Of a stretch of DNA of 64,000 nt, positions 36,801-47,977 are shown one piece after another. The notes beneath the pieces were generated by a model. It saw only the letters and a program-made list of their open reading frames with translations, ran no database searches and was not told the DNA's origin. The translations under genes were made by a program, and so were the position numbers. Numbering within the stretch: the stretch's first letter is position 1; each line of letters begins with the position of its first letter. The stretch covers positions 124,001 through 188,000 of the forward strand of contig JAEHOE010000155.1 of the NCBI GenBank assembly GCA_016858145.1. Direction: 5' to 3'. This stretch comes from Edaphochlamys debaryana. Its lineage: Eukaryota; Chlorophyta; Chlorophyceae; Chlamydomonadales.

Positions 36801-39156
36801 AAGGGCTGGGCTCTAGCCGGAACACACACGGGCTCACTACCGATAGCACAACCCTTGATCGCCAGCCCATATGTTACACCAGCCCCTCCTTCTGGACCCT
36901 TTGATCCCATATCTTACGTTGTTTGGGTAGTAGATATCGTTGGTCTTGGCGACCAGGGCCCTGGACTGGTTGAACTGCGTCAGGACCCTCGGGTTGCGCG
37001 GATCCCAGATCTCGTAAAACGGGTTCTTGCCGGTTCCGGATCCAGGCAGCACGGATCCGCCCATGATTGTGACGGCGCCGTTCGGCAGCAGGGTAGCGGT
37101 GGGGTACCAGCGGGGGTAGCTCATGTTTGCGATTCGGTGGAACGTCAGCGTCTTGCGGGAGAAGATGCGGACGCCCTTGAGACCATCGCCGTACCCCGCC
37201 TTGGCGATGTGGCCACCGACCACGAGCACGTGACCGTCCTGAAGGGGGGCCAACATCCGGAACAGAGAGCGAGTGGGATGACGGATGAGTGGCCATAGCT
37301 TCCTTCCTCCGCCTTGCGACGGGGTTCCCGTGCAGGCCCCGCCTCGCCCGCTTCGCCCTTCCCGCGGCCAACACACCCCACACACGATTCTCCCCAGCCA
37401 CATGCGCCACGGTCCGCCCGGCTTAGGACAGGCTGTCCCTCGCCCCCTCGCCCTCCCCTCCCGCCTCCCCTCCCGCCCCCCCCCCCACGTGGAGTCGCAC
37501 CTGCGTCACGGTCTGGCCCGCGCAGAAGAGGCTGTCCGTGTACGGCACGTTGGTGAAGGAGTTGGTCGCGAGGTCGTAGTAGCCCGCAATGACCGAGGAG
37601 CCGTCCGGGTGGCGGCCCGAGGGGCGCTCCATGAAGAAGTACTTGTCGGTGCCGGGGACCTGGGGGGGGTGGGCGGGGTGGGGTGGAGAGGGAATGTGCG
37701 CATGTTTGAGGATGGGTGGCCAAGGCTTGCATGTGTGCCCCAACGCCAGGCTCAGGCCATGGCATAGGCTAGTGCATGGTCCCTTGAACGGATCGACCCT
37801 CTGCCACGACCGTACAGCCCATGCGGGAGACGGATGCCCCCTGACTATGCAGGTCCCGTCCACCAAGCCTCCAGCCCGGAACCCGTCCCCTTCCATCCCC
37901 TGCCCCCGCATCGCCCCCGCCCCCCGTGGGCTCACGTGTGACAGGTGCACTGCTACAATGTTGCCCACGGCCCGCTGCGGGACGGGGAGGGATGTTGGGA
38001 AGCAACGGAAGGTGGGGGGGGCAAGGCTCGGGGGCAAGGTCATGGGCAGAGCAGAGGGTGGAAGCCCCGATTGTCCTGCCGTTCCCCCTTAAAAAAATGT
38101 TTATCCTTCCCGGTCCCTAAGCAGGTGCACAGTGGCTTGCCGCCGTCCCACCGCCGCTCGGTGATCTGTTCTCTCCAGGAGGCAGTCTGAGCCGAGCGAG
38201 CAAGTCTGGATCCAAAACAGAGGTGGATTCAGGATCCAGGGGTTGCGCACCTGGATCCACTGGCCGTTGGTGGGGGGGTTATCGGGGACCACGGGGAACT
38301 TGGAGTCGGACGGATCGTCCAGGTCAGGCGAGGGGGAGGGGGAGGGGGCGCCTCCGGGGCCGGAGGGGCGGGGGCTGGGGCGGGGGCCTGAGGGGCGAGG
38401 GGCAAGGGGGCGGGCAGGGGCCAAGGGCGCTCAGAAGGGTGACTGTAGAGGGGTCAGGGAGTGGGTCTCAGGCGCGGGGCGAACAGCAAGGGCGGGGGCG
38501 GCGGCTGAGGTCGGCGGCGTGTATTGATGGGGCGAGCGGGCATGCGGACGGCAGGTAGGAGTTTAGCAGGTGCCAGACACAAACCCCGCCCCCCCACCTC
38601 CTTCCTCATCGTCATCCGTGGATCCCTTGGGAACGTCGGCGGGGCTCGGGTGAGGGGGCGGCGGCTTAGGGCTAGGGGCCGGCTTGGGAGAGGGGCTGGG
38701 GCTTGGGCTCGGCTTAGGGATGGGGCTGGGACTGGGACTGGGGCTGGGACGGGGGCTGGGGCTGGGGCTGGGGCTGGGGCTGGGGCTGGGGCTGGGGCTG
38801 GGGCTGGGGCTGGGGCTGGGGCTGGGGCTGGGGCTGGGGCTGGGGCTGGGGCTGGGGCTGGGCCGGGTCACAAGCATGGGGCTAGGCTTGGTTCTCCGCT
38901 TTGGGCTCGACGGCGGCGGTGACTTCTTCTTCTTCTTGCCCTGCTTGGGCGTGGGCGCCAGCAGCTGTCGGCCGCGGCTGTCGAGCTGCTGCGAACTGCT
39001 GGCGGCCTCGTGACTTTGGAGCGAGGCCTCGTCAGAGTCGGCCGCGTCAGCAGCGGCGCTGAGGCTCCGCAGACAGAGCGCCGGTGCGGCCGCTAGGAGC
39101 AGCAGCAGCGCCGAGAGCGCCACCAGGGCGGCCGCCGGGGCCCGGCGGGAAGCCAT
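33864..39156 (-). CDS. secreted copper-radical oxidase C, long Ser-Pro stalk
   Basis: Thirteen exons read leftward and in phase: 39156-38598, 38387-38251, 37974-37936, 37659-37501, 37238-36918, 36763-36677, 36418-36317, 36076-35956, 35697-35603, 35331-35206, 35055-34976, 34618-34336 and 34070-33864 (771 residues). It has the same order as B: signal peptide, KQGKKKKK knot, a much longer uninterrupted (SP)n run, propeller and early-set domain. The copper ligands by motif are Cys291, Tyr343, Tyr587-His588 and His695. It keeps the two introns that B lacks. One codon is gained in exon 7 and one lost in exon 12 relative to A. The first 150 coding bases match B almost perfectly, but the DNA just upstream of the ATG does not. 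Confidence 0.9.
34249..34362 (-). repeat. 114-bp tract identical to 27177-27290
   Basis: Partner tract in oxidase C. Identity inside an intron, where paralogues otherwise do not align, points to recent gene conversion or unequal exchange. Confidence 0.85.
38754..38862 (-). repeat. (GGGGCT)n hexanucleotide microsatellite coding (Ser-Pro)n
   Basis: About 17-18 uninterrupted six-base units lie in exon 1 of oxidase C and encode a pure Ser-Pro run. Oxidase B has only short interrupted versions at the same place. Confidence 0.9.
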
Positions 39157-40204
39157 GCCCTAATGCAGCGCTGCACGTGCGCACGGGGTCTCCAGCTGGC
39201 TGCTTCGCCCGCCTTCGCGCACGCTTGTCGAGCGCAAACGTTGATGTATGCTAAGCGGCTAGCAGGCCCAGCGTGTTGACTGCGACGCTCCCGCCACGAT
39301 TGAACGTTGGTGTTCCTGGAAAGGCGAGGGGTGGAGGTACGTAAGGCGAAGATTTCCCCCGGGGTTGCCGGAAATGTACCGGGGGACACGCCAGCGACGG
39401 GGCAGCTCCCTGGCCGCGACAACGCGGGGCGACTCTGAAACAGTTCAGCTATTGCTGCTTCTGCTGCAGGATGTATGTAGAGGCTTGCAGCACTATGGCT
39501 AGGACGCCTGCCGCGGATGGACGACCCAGAGCGACATGCGCCCGGTCCCTCCCTGCCACGTCCCAAGATGTCTGCTCTTATGGATATGCCTTTTGCTCTA
39601 AAAGCGATCCCGGCTGTGGCTACCTATGTTGATGTAGCAAGCTGGCCGATGGAATCAGCGCGACGCACCTGGCTGGACTGCTGTGCCGCGCCTAGCTCCC
39701 GCTGTATGCTAGTGCAAATATAAGTATACCTCCTGGCAAACTCGGGCGACTATGTGCGAGGTCGGCCGACCGCACTACAGGCTTTGGCATACGGGCTCCA
39801 CCGACTGACTCGTTGCACGAACGCCGCTATTACGCGCGTGCCGAACGAGCGGTTATGCGATCTCGCGATGCTAGCCAGCTTCCTGCTTGAGAGCACGGCT
39901 CAATGCCAGTACGCTGGCGTCTTCGGCACCGCCCGTATTACCGGAAGTCGAGTCGTCGTCAAACCGCTCAGGCCGTGGAACCGCGCCACCGCCCGAGCAA
40001 CGCCCTGCCGTCCGTAATGCGAGCCGGAAGTACGAACAGCGTGCCGTTCGCGAGTGACAACAAGCTCCGGTACACCCACCGCCGCCCGCGGTCTCCCAGC
40101 TCCCACCATGTATGCTATGCTTTGCCCACAGTCCAGCCCTTACCCACCCAACCACCCCCATCCATCATCCTTCCTTGCCCGTCCGAGCCCCCGCCTGCGA
40201 CTGC
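39157..40204. other. intergenic: oxidase C promoter and downstream gene 3' UTR
   Basis: About 1 kb between the start of oxidase C and the stop of the next minus-strand gene. No motif or repeat recognised. Confidence 0.5.
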
Positions 40205-43200
40205 TCAGGCGCTGCTGCCGTGCAGCTGCTCAAAGCGGAAGCAGATCTCCTCCAGAAGCCGCTTGGAGGCGCCGTTGGGCGAGAACCCGCCCCGCGCGCA
40301 GCACTCCATCACCAGGGCCTGCGCATCGTCCGGGTCCGCGACGCTGCGCGACAGGCACCTGCTCACAGGGAAAGAACATGGAAGAAGTCAAGCTGGGCAA
40401 CCTCGAGTGTGATGCGTCAGCTGCACCGTTGTATGTTGCGTCTATCCCGGTCCACGCATCCCCTCCCGCGCTGCGCACCTGAGCAGCGCGTTCAGGGTGT
40501 GCACGTCCGGCGCCACGCCGTGAGAGCACATCTCCTGCCACAAGCGCTCTGCGCGGCCGCGGTCGTCGTCGCTGGCGGCCTGTCGGAAGCCACGGCAAGA
40601 GGGCGGGGCGGGCAGTAATTGTGGGTGCAAGGCTCCGAAGCAGGCGTGTTTGCGCTTAACGACCGCATGTAAGCAGACACAAGACAGAGTGACGAGAAGC
40701 CTGCTGACCCAAGCCACGGGCGCATCGTGCCGTTGCCGTGTAGCGTGTTCAACACACCTGGTTCAGCAAGCGGTTGAAATCGGCGGCGCTCTCGAGCGAG
40801 TCGGCTGCCCCCGGCAGGCCCAGGTCGCTGTGGCGCCGCGGCGAGCGGCCGGGCACGAGCGGTGTGTCCAGCTGCGAGTGCTCCGAGTTCGCAAACGACA
40901 CCCGCTGGCCGTTCAGCAACCCGCCCAAGCCACCCGGCGCTGCGCCGAAGCCACGGCGGCCAGCTACCAACGGTTTGGGCGCCGCGGGCGGGTTGGCGCC
41001 CGCGCCTGCACCGCGGGCCGTGGGCGCCATGCCGGTAGCCCCCGCCGCCATGGGGCGTGTCACCGGTTCCGCGTCCGGCGCGCTACCGATGCCACGCAGG
41101 GGCGTGTGGGGCGGCGTGCTGTACTCTACCCCCTCATCTGCGGTAATCGACCGACGCATCAAAGTTAGCAGGGCACAGCGCTCAAAGAGGCGGATACCCC
41201 AGGATGCATGGTTCAGTGACCTTAACCGAGGAGCTCCTAAGCATCTAGCGTCATCGAGATGATGCCCATGCCTTACCGCTGTAGTCCATCAGGCCGTCGA
41301 GGAACTCCGGGCTCGGGTGTGACAGCCGCTGGGAAGGCATGGACAGCGGCCGCCCGGGGCCGTCCAAGCCGGCGGCAGCACCGGCCGCCGCCGCACCGTC
41401 CCTGCTCCCCAGCCAGGGCGCAGAGCCCGTGCGGACGGCAATGTCGCAGGATGACGCCAGCAGGCCCGCACCGGTGCGGTGGCGAGCCTGGTCTCGAGAC
41501 TGGGCGCGGGGGCGCGTGAAGCCCGCGGAGGCGTCCATGCTCTGGTCGGGGCTGCAGCCCACGTCGCCGGCTCCCGTGCCGTCGAGATCAAGGCCCTCCT
41601 CGTCCAAGTCCTCGTCGCCCAGGCCCCCGCGGCTGTAGTAGCTGCTTCCGGGCTGGTCGGTCGGGCCGAGGTGCGAGCGGCGGCGCAGGCGCCGGCCGCC
41701 CGGGGTGATGCCGACGCTGCGGCTGCGTGTGCCCAGCTGTGACGGTGTGCTGCGGGGCGAGGGCGACGGCTGGCCTCGGCTGCTGCCTCCGCTGGCGCCA
41801 ACGCCGCCCGGTGCGAAGGGGCTGGTGCGGAGGCGGCGCAGGCGGGATGAAAGGCGCGGCATGGGCGAGGGCTCCATGGACGAGTGCAAGGAGCCGGTGC
41901 TGAGCGGCCCGGCGCTGTTGCGGATGGCGTAGCCGTAGCCGATGGGACCACTGCCGCCGGCACCCTGCAGCGTGAAGGCATGAGGGTTAGACCGTGGACT
42001 GAGGCCCTGAATAGAAATGACAACGCGCTATTGTTTGCGTAGGTGCCCCTGTGCTGACACCACAAGGCTTCAAGAACATCAATCGTTGTTATTAAACTGC
42101 ATGCCTCGGGTGCCAAACCCTAGTGGTGAATCACGGTAAGTCGCCTTCCATACCCGATCCCTCCCTCAACAGCAAGGTCTGAACAGCCCCCACCATCACC
42201 TGCAGGTGGTAGTAATTGCTGTGATGACCTTGGCGGTCCCCGCTTGCAGCCCCGTACAGCTCTTCGTGCTCCGCCGCCGCTTGCAACCGCCGCAGCAGGT
42301 TGGCGCTGTACTTGGCCGCCGAGGAGGGGTCGTCGAGGTCAGGCGCCTGCTGGCTCGTCCTGTGGGACACAACGGGGAGTCACGGTTTACAGCACAGTCA
42401 GCACATGTTGTACTGCAGGTGCCGTGACGTTTGCCGACCCCAAAGTGTCAAGGCTAGCAGGCAGGGGGGGACCTCACCGAAGCCAGGGCGTGCCGTCGCC
42501 ATCGCCGTCGCCGTCCATGCCCTCCCCGTCCACGTCAGCGTCCACGTCAGCGTCGCCGTGGGTGTCGTTGGGCCCCTGAGGGCCCAGGTCCTGATCCATG
42601 CAGGCCCCGTCGGGCCCGTCTTGGGCCCGCGGCCGCCCCGGCGTGCGGCGGGGCAGCGTACAGTGCTGCAGCAGGGAGGAGCGCCTCGGCGGCGGCACGT
42701 CATGGGAGGGTTGGGAGGTCGTGGATCCCGGGCGGAAGGCCGGTGTCGGCTCGATGGACGGATCGCCTCCGCTGGGAGGCGCGGGCGCTAGGTGGGGCGC
42801 AGAGGCGCCGGTGGACAGGATGGAGCCGGCAGAGCGGGCGAGGGCGGCGAGGTCGAAGGGCTGCGAGGCGGCCGGCAGCACGGGCGCAGGCACGGCAGCC
42901 GACGCGATGGTTCCGAAGAACGGCGCCCAAGCGGCGGATGCGTTGACAGCGCCAGCTGACGACGAAGCAGCAGCGGAGGGCACGCTGCTCTGTTGCAGGG
43001 AGGCGAGCAGCGGCGGGAGGCCTGACAGCGCGGAAGGCGGCGGCGGCTGCCTCGCGAGCCGCCTCAGCTCCAGCTCCTCGGCCGAATCCGCCAGGCCGTT
43101 GCCGCCAAGCACCACCGAGGCCAGGGCGTGGCTGGAGTGGCGGCTGAGGCCCTGGACGCCCGCCGCCAGTCCGGACGCAGCCACAGCCGCCACCGGCCCC

Positions 43201-44960
43201 GTGCCCGCCGCAAAGGCGGCAAGCGAGGGCAGCGGCGCAGCGGCGTTAGGCCGGCCAGAGCCGGACGGCGATGCAGTGCTTGCGCCGAGAGACAGGCTAG
43301 GCTGGCCCTCAGCTTGGCAGCCGACGGCAGTCTCGCTGCCCGGCATTGCTGACGCGCCGCCCTCGAAGCACGAGTGCACGCAGGCGGGCACGCCGAAAGC
43401 GGCGATGCCGTAGGCGGACATTGACGCAGAGGGCGCGGGCGCGGGCTGCGCCGCGGCAGCGAGGCCGTTGCCAGCAGAGGGAATGGCTGTTGACGAGGTG
43501 GCTGCGGCGTTGGCTGCGGGGGCGTGGCCTCGCAGGGTCTCGGCGCTGTCGCACAGGTGGTGGTTGTGCTGCATATGGGAGCAGGCGGCGTGGGGCTCGG
43601 CGGAGCCGGTTCCACTCAGGCTGCGGCGGAGGCTGCGGCCCTTGGGCGCCGGGCTTTCGCATGTTGACGTCGCCGTCGCCTGCAAGCACGATGCGGAGCA
43701 AGGGTGCCGTTCGCTCAGCGTGTACAAAGTTGGCAGAGAGGATTCCTCCGAGAGGCAATGCGCCGTGCAACAAGCACCCGAGTGGCGACCACCCTCTCAC
43801 CTGCTTGTGGCGTGCAGCTTGCGCAGCCACAGCGGCGGCGGCAACGAGGGACTGATCCGCGGAGGCCTGGGGCAGTTGGCGCGGCTGAAGGGGCGCACCG
43901 GCGCCCGTGGAGGGAGCAGCGCGAGGGTGGCCGTAGGGAGCCCCCGTGGTGGACGCGGGCGCCTCTGGCGAGCCGCGCCCGTTGAACCTGGCAAAGAACG
44001 AACACGCAGGGGCCTAGGCGCGACGCAGCAATATGATGGTACAGGAGCGCTGCAGGGGGGCGTGTTATAATCCGGCGAGGACCGGGAAGGAGAGGAGGGA
44101 AGAAGGGGCAGACGGCAGGACCGGGCGCAACCCCCCACCAGCACTTGTCGGAGGCGGACTCCCCGGCCGCGAACAGGATGGGCGCCGCGTTCTCCTGACC
44201 GCCTAGGCGGCTGCAGTTGAACGACTTGGCGCTCGGCGCTAGCGGGCTGCCATTGTCGTTGACTGGGCAGTATGTGCTCATGCGGCTGTGGAAGCCAGTC
44301 GAAAGCTGGCTGCTCCGGGTGCCGCGCAGCTTGCGCCGCTGGCCTGCTGGCAACGAGACACGGCAGGGAAGGGGGTTGGGTCAATTGCATATTTTGCTCG
44401 CGCCTTCAGCGGAGCAGTAGGTTGCGGAGGTCGAGCAAAAACGAATAGGGCCCGGGGGAGAGCGCCGTCCGTTGCCTACCCTCGGTGGGTGCCGAGTCCG
44501 AACGCGCCACTGCTTCAACGCCGCTCTGGAGACCGAGCTGTCCGAGGCCCGACAGCACCTCGGCTTCGTGCTCATTCATCTCTGCACGCAGGAGGGCGAG
44601 TGCGTGGGCGTCAGCGAGCTGTGCGCGAGGGCCATGTGCCCGTGACTGTAGGCTGCAAGCGCCTACCCCCCCGTCTGCACGAGCAACAATCCCGTGCCAC
44701 GCCCAACGACCAAAGCGCACTACCAGCGTGTCCTCAAGCGACGGCTGTGCGCAGCTGTCCTAGTCTGCGGGCTTGACCCCACCGGCATCGGGCTCCTCAG
44801 CTGAGTTCTCCTCCTCAACCTCCTCGGACAGAGCCTCGTGGCATTCTGGCGATGCCAGGCCCCGCGACTTGTTTTGCCGCTTCCGGGTGCGGTCAGCAGT
44901 CCACGGACTGTGTTTCCGCGCTGCGACGCCGCGAGGCCCAGCTGGAGAATCCTCGACCAT
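40205..44960 (-). CDS. long low-complexity protein with C-terminal PPR-like motifs
   Basis: These exons read leftward and join in phase: 44645-44480, 44346-44145 (or to 44139), 43987-43801, 43679-42478, 42359-42200, 41964-41277, 41137-40758, 40579-40479 and 40358-40205. Most of the protein is Ala/Ser/Pro/Gly-rich and looks disordered. The end is different: AERLWQEMCSHGVAPDVHTLNALLR fits a pentatricopeptide repeat closely, and the following DAQALVMECCARGGFSPNGASKRLLEE resembles a second. PPR proteins bind organelle RNA, but only two motifs are seen, so RNA binding is inference. The 5' end is unsettled. A frame from 44960 (MVEDSPAGPRGVAARK) leads in phase to exon CAQPSLEDTL (ending 44724), but an in-frame TAG lies at 44760-44762. 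The gene may instead start at Met 44579 or need another first exon. Confidence 0.6.
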
Positions 44961-45992
44961 TGTGAGCGTCAGCTGTTCAGTGTCCTACTGCCAATTCGAC
45001 ACAGGTCCCACAGCGGGGGGCTGCAGCGGAATGGCTAGCACCTGCAATGCCTCCAAGTCTAGCAGCTGCTACCTATGTCAGTGAGCTTGATGCTCTTCTC
45101 AGACATCCTGCAACACGTATGCGCAAAGGGGCTGAGTGGTGCGGGCGCGGCTAGTGTCTTGTCGCGCGAGAGCTGTGCAATAGGCTTCTAGACTACACTA
45201 CAAGGCTGCTATGAGAGCTACACTACTGCTACTGTGTTGCGGAGCTTGAACATTGACGGTTCTGGCCCCGCCTTCTCCATTTGACTTCTGCACGGCGAAC
45301 TTTTGCTGCCCCCCCCCTCCCGTCGCGACTGCTCGACTGCCCCGCGCTCCTGAGCCCAGTGGCAGCGCGAGTAAATAATTGCGTTTGGGTTATTCTCACC
45401 TGGCGGGCGGGGTACTCTGCGTGCACAGTCGTAACCCGTCGTGAGCCCCGATGTCCGCGCCCGAGTCCCCCGCCTAAACCCCCGCCACCCCGCGCTGCTC
45501 ACGTCTGTCCGCTGACGGCTTTCAGCGCTTGGGCCTGCCGTCACCGCCTCGCCCTCTGGACCTCGCGCTAGTGGAGCAGATCCTACAGTAGGAACTGCAA
45601 GCGTGCAGGCAGTTGCAGGGTCCTGGGCCGTTCCGCCGCTCCTCCGTGGGGCAGCAGTCCGGACCATGGTGCCTCACGTTGCCTGCACGCCCCACTGATG
45701 AGAGTACTTGAGCATTCCCCCATGGAAGCGCCCCCTGTGGCACGAGACTGTACGACAGGCTGCGTGACGATGGCGAACGGCGCCTGGTCGCCAACGAATC
45801 CCCGGTGGCGCACGGCGGCTGGTGAGGGATTGGGGCCGTGTTTGTGGGGGCGGGGGCGCCGGAGACGGATAGGAGCGAAGCCCAATAGCACGAAGGGCAC
45901 GCAGCCCTATCCACCCGTACCCACCCTTTCCAGGAGCCCTACCTTGCACAAACCCCGGGAATGCCGAGGGCAACGCGCGCTTTGGACGCACT
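44961..45992. other. intergenic, no gene recognised
   Basis: No convincing exon. Sequence from about 45930 begins to resemble the region upstream of the carrier gene weakly, before the strong duplication starts at 45993. Confidence 0.45.
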
Positions 45993-46421
45993 GCCGACCG
46001 AGCCCGAGTGCCGACATGTCCTTCACGGCACGGGACCGCGTCACGTAATCCGCGGTTGGTCCTCCCCGTCCTGCCACCAGCCGCCCGCAGATCACCGCTC
46101 TGACCACGCAGGTAGTGAGCAGGCCAGGGGTTGGGTTGCCAGTCGCAACCGACACGCGCGGGTGACACGCGCGGCGCACGGATGACAGGCGTCCTGACCG
46201 CACTTAGCCCACAGGCCATCGCCATCGCAGGGACCGCAAGCTCCACCGTGTACAGGCGATGGTAGAGAGCAGCACCGGGCGGGAGCGCCCCTTGCGGGCG
46301 GGCCCGCGCCCGCCGGATGCATTTATGGCCCTAGCAGACAAGGGCTGTGTGACGAGGGCGAGCGGTGCCAAGCCCGCGCATAAAGGGAGCAGCGTGGCTG
46401 GTGGTCTTCGAGGCGAAGGGC
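45993..46421 (+). repeat. duplicated carrier-gene upstream region, left part
   Basis: This segment matches 49635-50060 with only a few substitutions and small indels. It is the left part of a copied promoter region, interrupted at 46421 by a 1.35-kb insertion. Confidence 0.85.
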
Positions 46422-47767
46422 TGTCGGCCCGCGCGCCGGGAGGGCGCCGCCAACCACCCAGCCAATTTTTTCGCGACTGAGGGGTGAGGCAGCAACCGAC
46501 CACAGAGCGCCCTAGACCGTTATGGCTGGGTCACCACAGGCAGCGGCACACCGCCGAGTGGGCAGCGGGGCGGACTAGCGGGACCCCAGGGGTAGGGTAA
46601 CACCCTGCGGGACACGGGGTCCGTCCGCCCATACGGGTTCGGGTACGGTACAGTACAGCCCTGGGGGTAGGGAAGGAGGGTAGGAGCACAGAAGGGGGGA
46701 CTCCAGAGCGGGACAGGGTAAAGCGGGTGCGGAAGCGTAGGCGGAAGGTAACGGGGCTGTGGTAGAGGTAGGGGACGGATACTGCGGAGCTGCAGTGCGC
46801 CGGGACCGCACTAGAGTATCACTGCACTGCTATCCTAACGTAGGCTCTGGGGCCATAGTGGGGCCTGAGTGAGGCAGAGAGGCAGAGTAACGGGACTGTG
46901 AGCCCGTGGGGTAAGCTGGGACCGGCGGCTCAGGGGTGTCGGGGCACAGCCTGGCCGGGTACGAGGCAGCAGTACGAGGCAGTACAGGGCTGTACACTGT
47001 ACGGGAGCGTGGCCTAGCCTGCGCACCGGGACTGTGACCCGTGCAGCAGGAGCTAAGGCTCGGAGGCAGAGAAACAGTATGGCTTACAACAGAAGCATAG
47101 GTAGAGCGCTATCGGGGCTCGGCCCGGGAGCCCGGAGCTCTCCTCAACGTGACTCCCAGAACAATGGGAAATGACCGCCTTATATGCGATCGGTGGGGCC
47201 CTAGTGCCGTACAACCGAAACTACCAGAAGATGTGTCATCCGCAGCTAGCGGAAGGTGTCAACTTAGTCATGGGCAGATCCGTCTTGCCAGTCTGACAAA
47301 TGGAAGCTGATGAGTCAGCATTCGTAAGGATAACGACCGACTGTCTGACTGCGGAGTCAGATCCTACTCATCTGTCCGACACGGCAGTTACTTCCAGTTA
47401 CGCGGAGGCCTGGTCCTAGTGACCGGCGGCTACACTCAGGCCAAGCGGGACACGGCTCCCTGAGTGAGGGCATATCCGGCGTCTGAGCCGCCATCCACAA
47501 CAACGCTAACCAGCAGGTCATGCTTCGTACGCGCTACGCATCACAACCATTGCCTGCACAGCAGGCTATGTCATGCCGTGCCATGGGGCCACAGCTGCTA
47601 TGGCTAGGGTGCAGCAGCAGCAGAGGGGAGCGGGACTAAGGGTTCCTGGGCGCTGAGTGAGGGTATAACCCCGGGGTGCAGCGGCGGGCTAGTGTGCACG
47701 GGCAGGACACTGCCGCATTCCGTCAGGAGACTGCGACCGTGACGCAACTGCCATGTGTTTAGCGACA
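46422..47767. mobile_element. 1,346-bp insertion with 4-bp target duplication (solo-LTR-like)
   Basis: The insertion splits the duplicated block and is absent from the intact copy near 50060. It begins TGTCGG and ends GCGACA, and GGGC flanks it on both sides (46418-46421 and 47768-47771). TG...CA ends, a short target duplication and no long reading frame fit a solo LTR of a retrotransposon. A non-autonomous DNA element with very short inverted ends (TGTCG/CGACA) is the alternative. Confidence 0.7.
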
Positions 47768-47977
47768 GGGCCCCGTGGAGAGGCGCCCCAGCGGCCGCTT
47801 TTTGGTACGGCCCCCATGCGTCGCAGTTCCAGTTAAACCCTCTTGAGAGCGCCCCAGCCGCCGATCCGCAGCTAGTTCCACACAGGCACCATGGCTTGCT
47901 CGTCGTCCCAGTCCCTGGTGCTGGCCGCAGGGCCCGATCCCCGCGCCCGCGCCAGAACCTACAGATTGAGTGAGTGA
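47768..47977 (+). pseudogene. truncated copy of the carrier gene 5' end
   Basis: From 47768 to 47926 the sequence matches 50057-50212 with essentially one difference, covering the 5' leader, the ATG (47891) and the first 12 codons ([12 protein letters not shown]). After that it is unrelated and the frame stops at 47975-47977 after 28 codons. No carrier domain is present, so any product would be a short peptide. Confidence 0.8.

Noticed and set aside
38684..39013. GLGLGLG plus-strand frame
   Set aside because: Reverse reading of the (GGGGCT)n Ser-Pro coding repeat of oxidase C.
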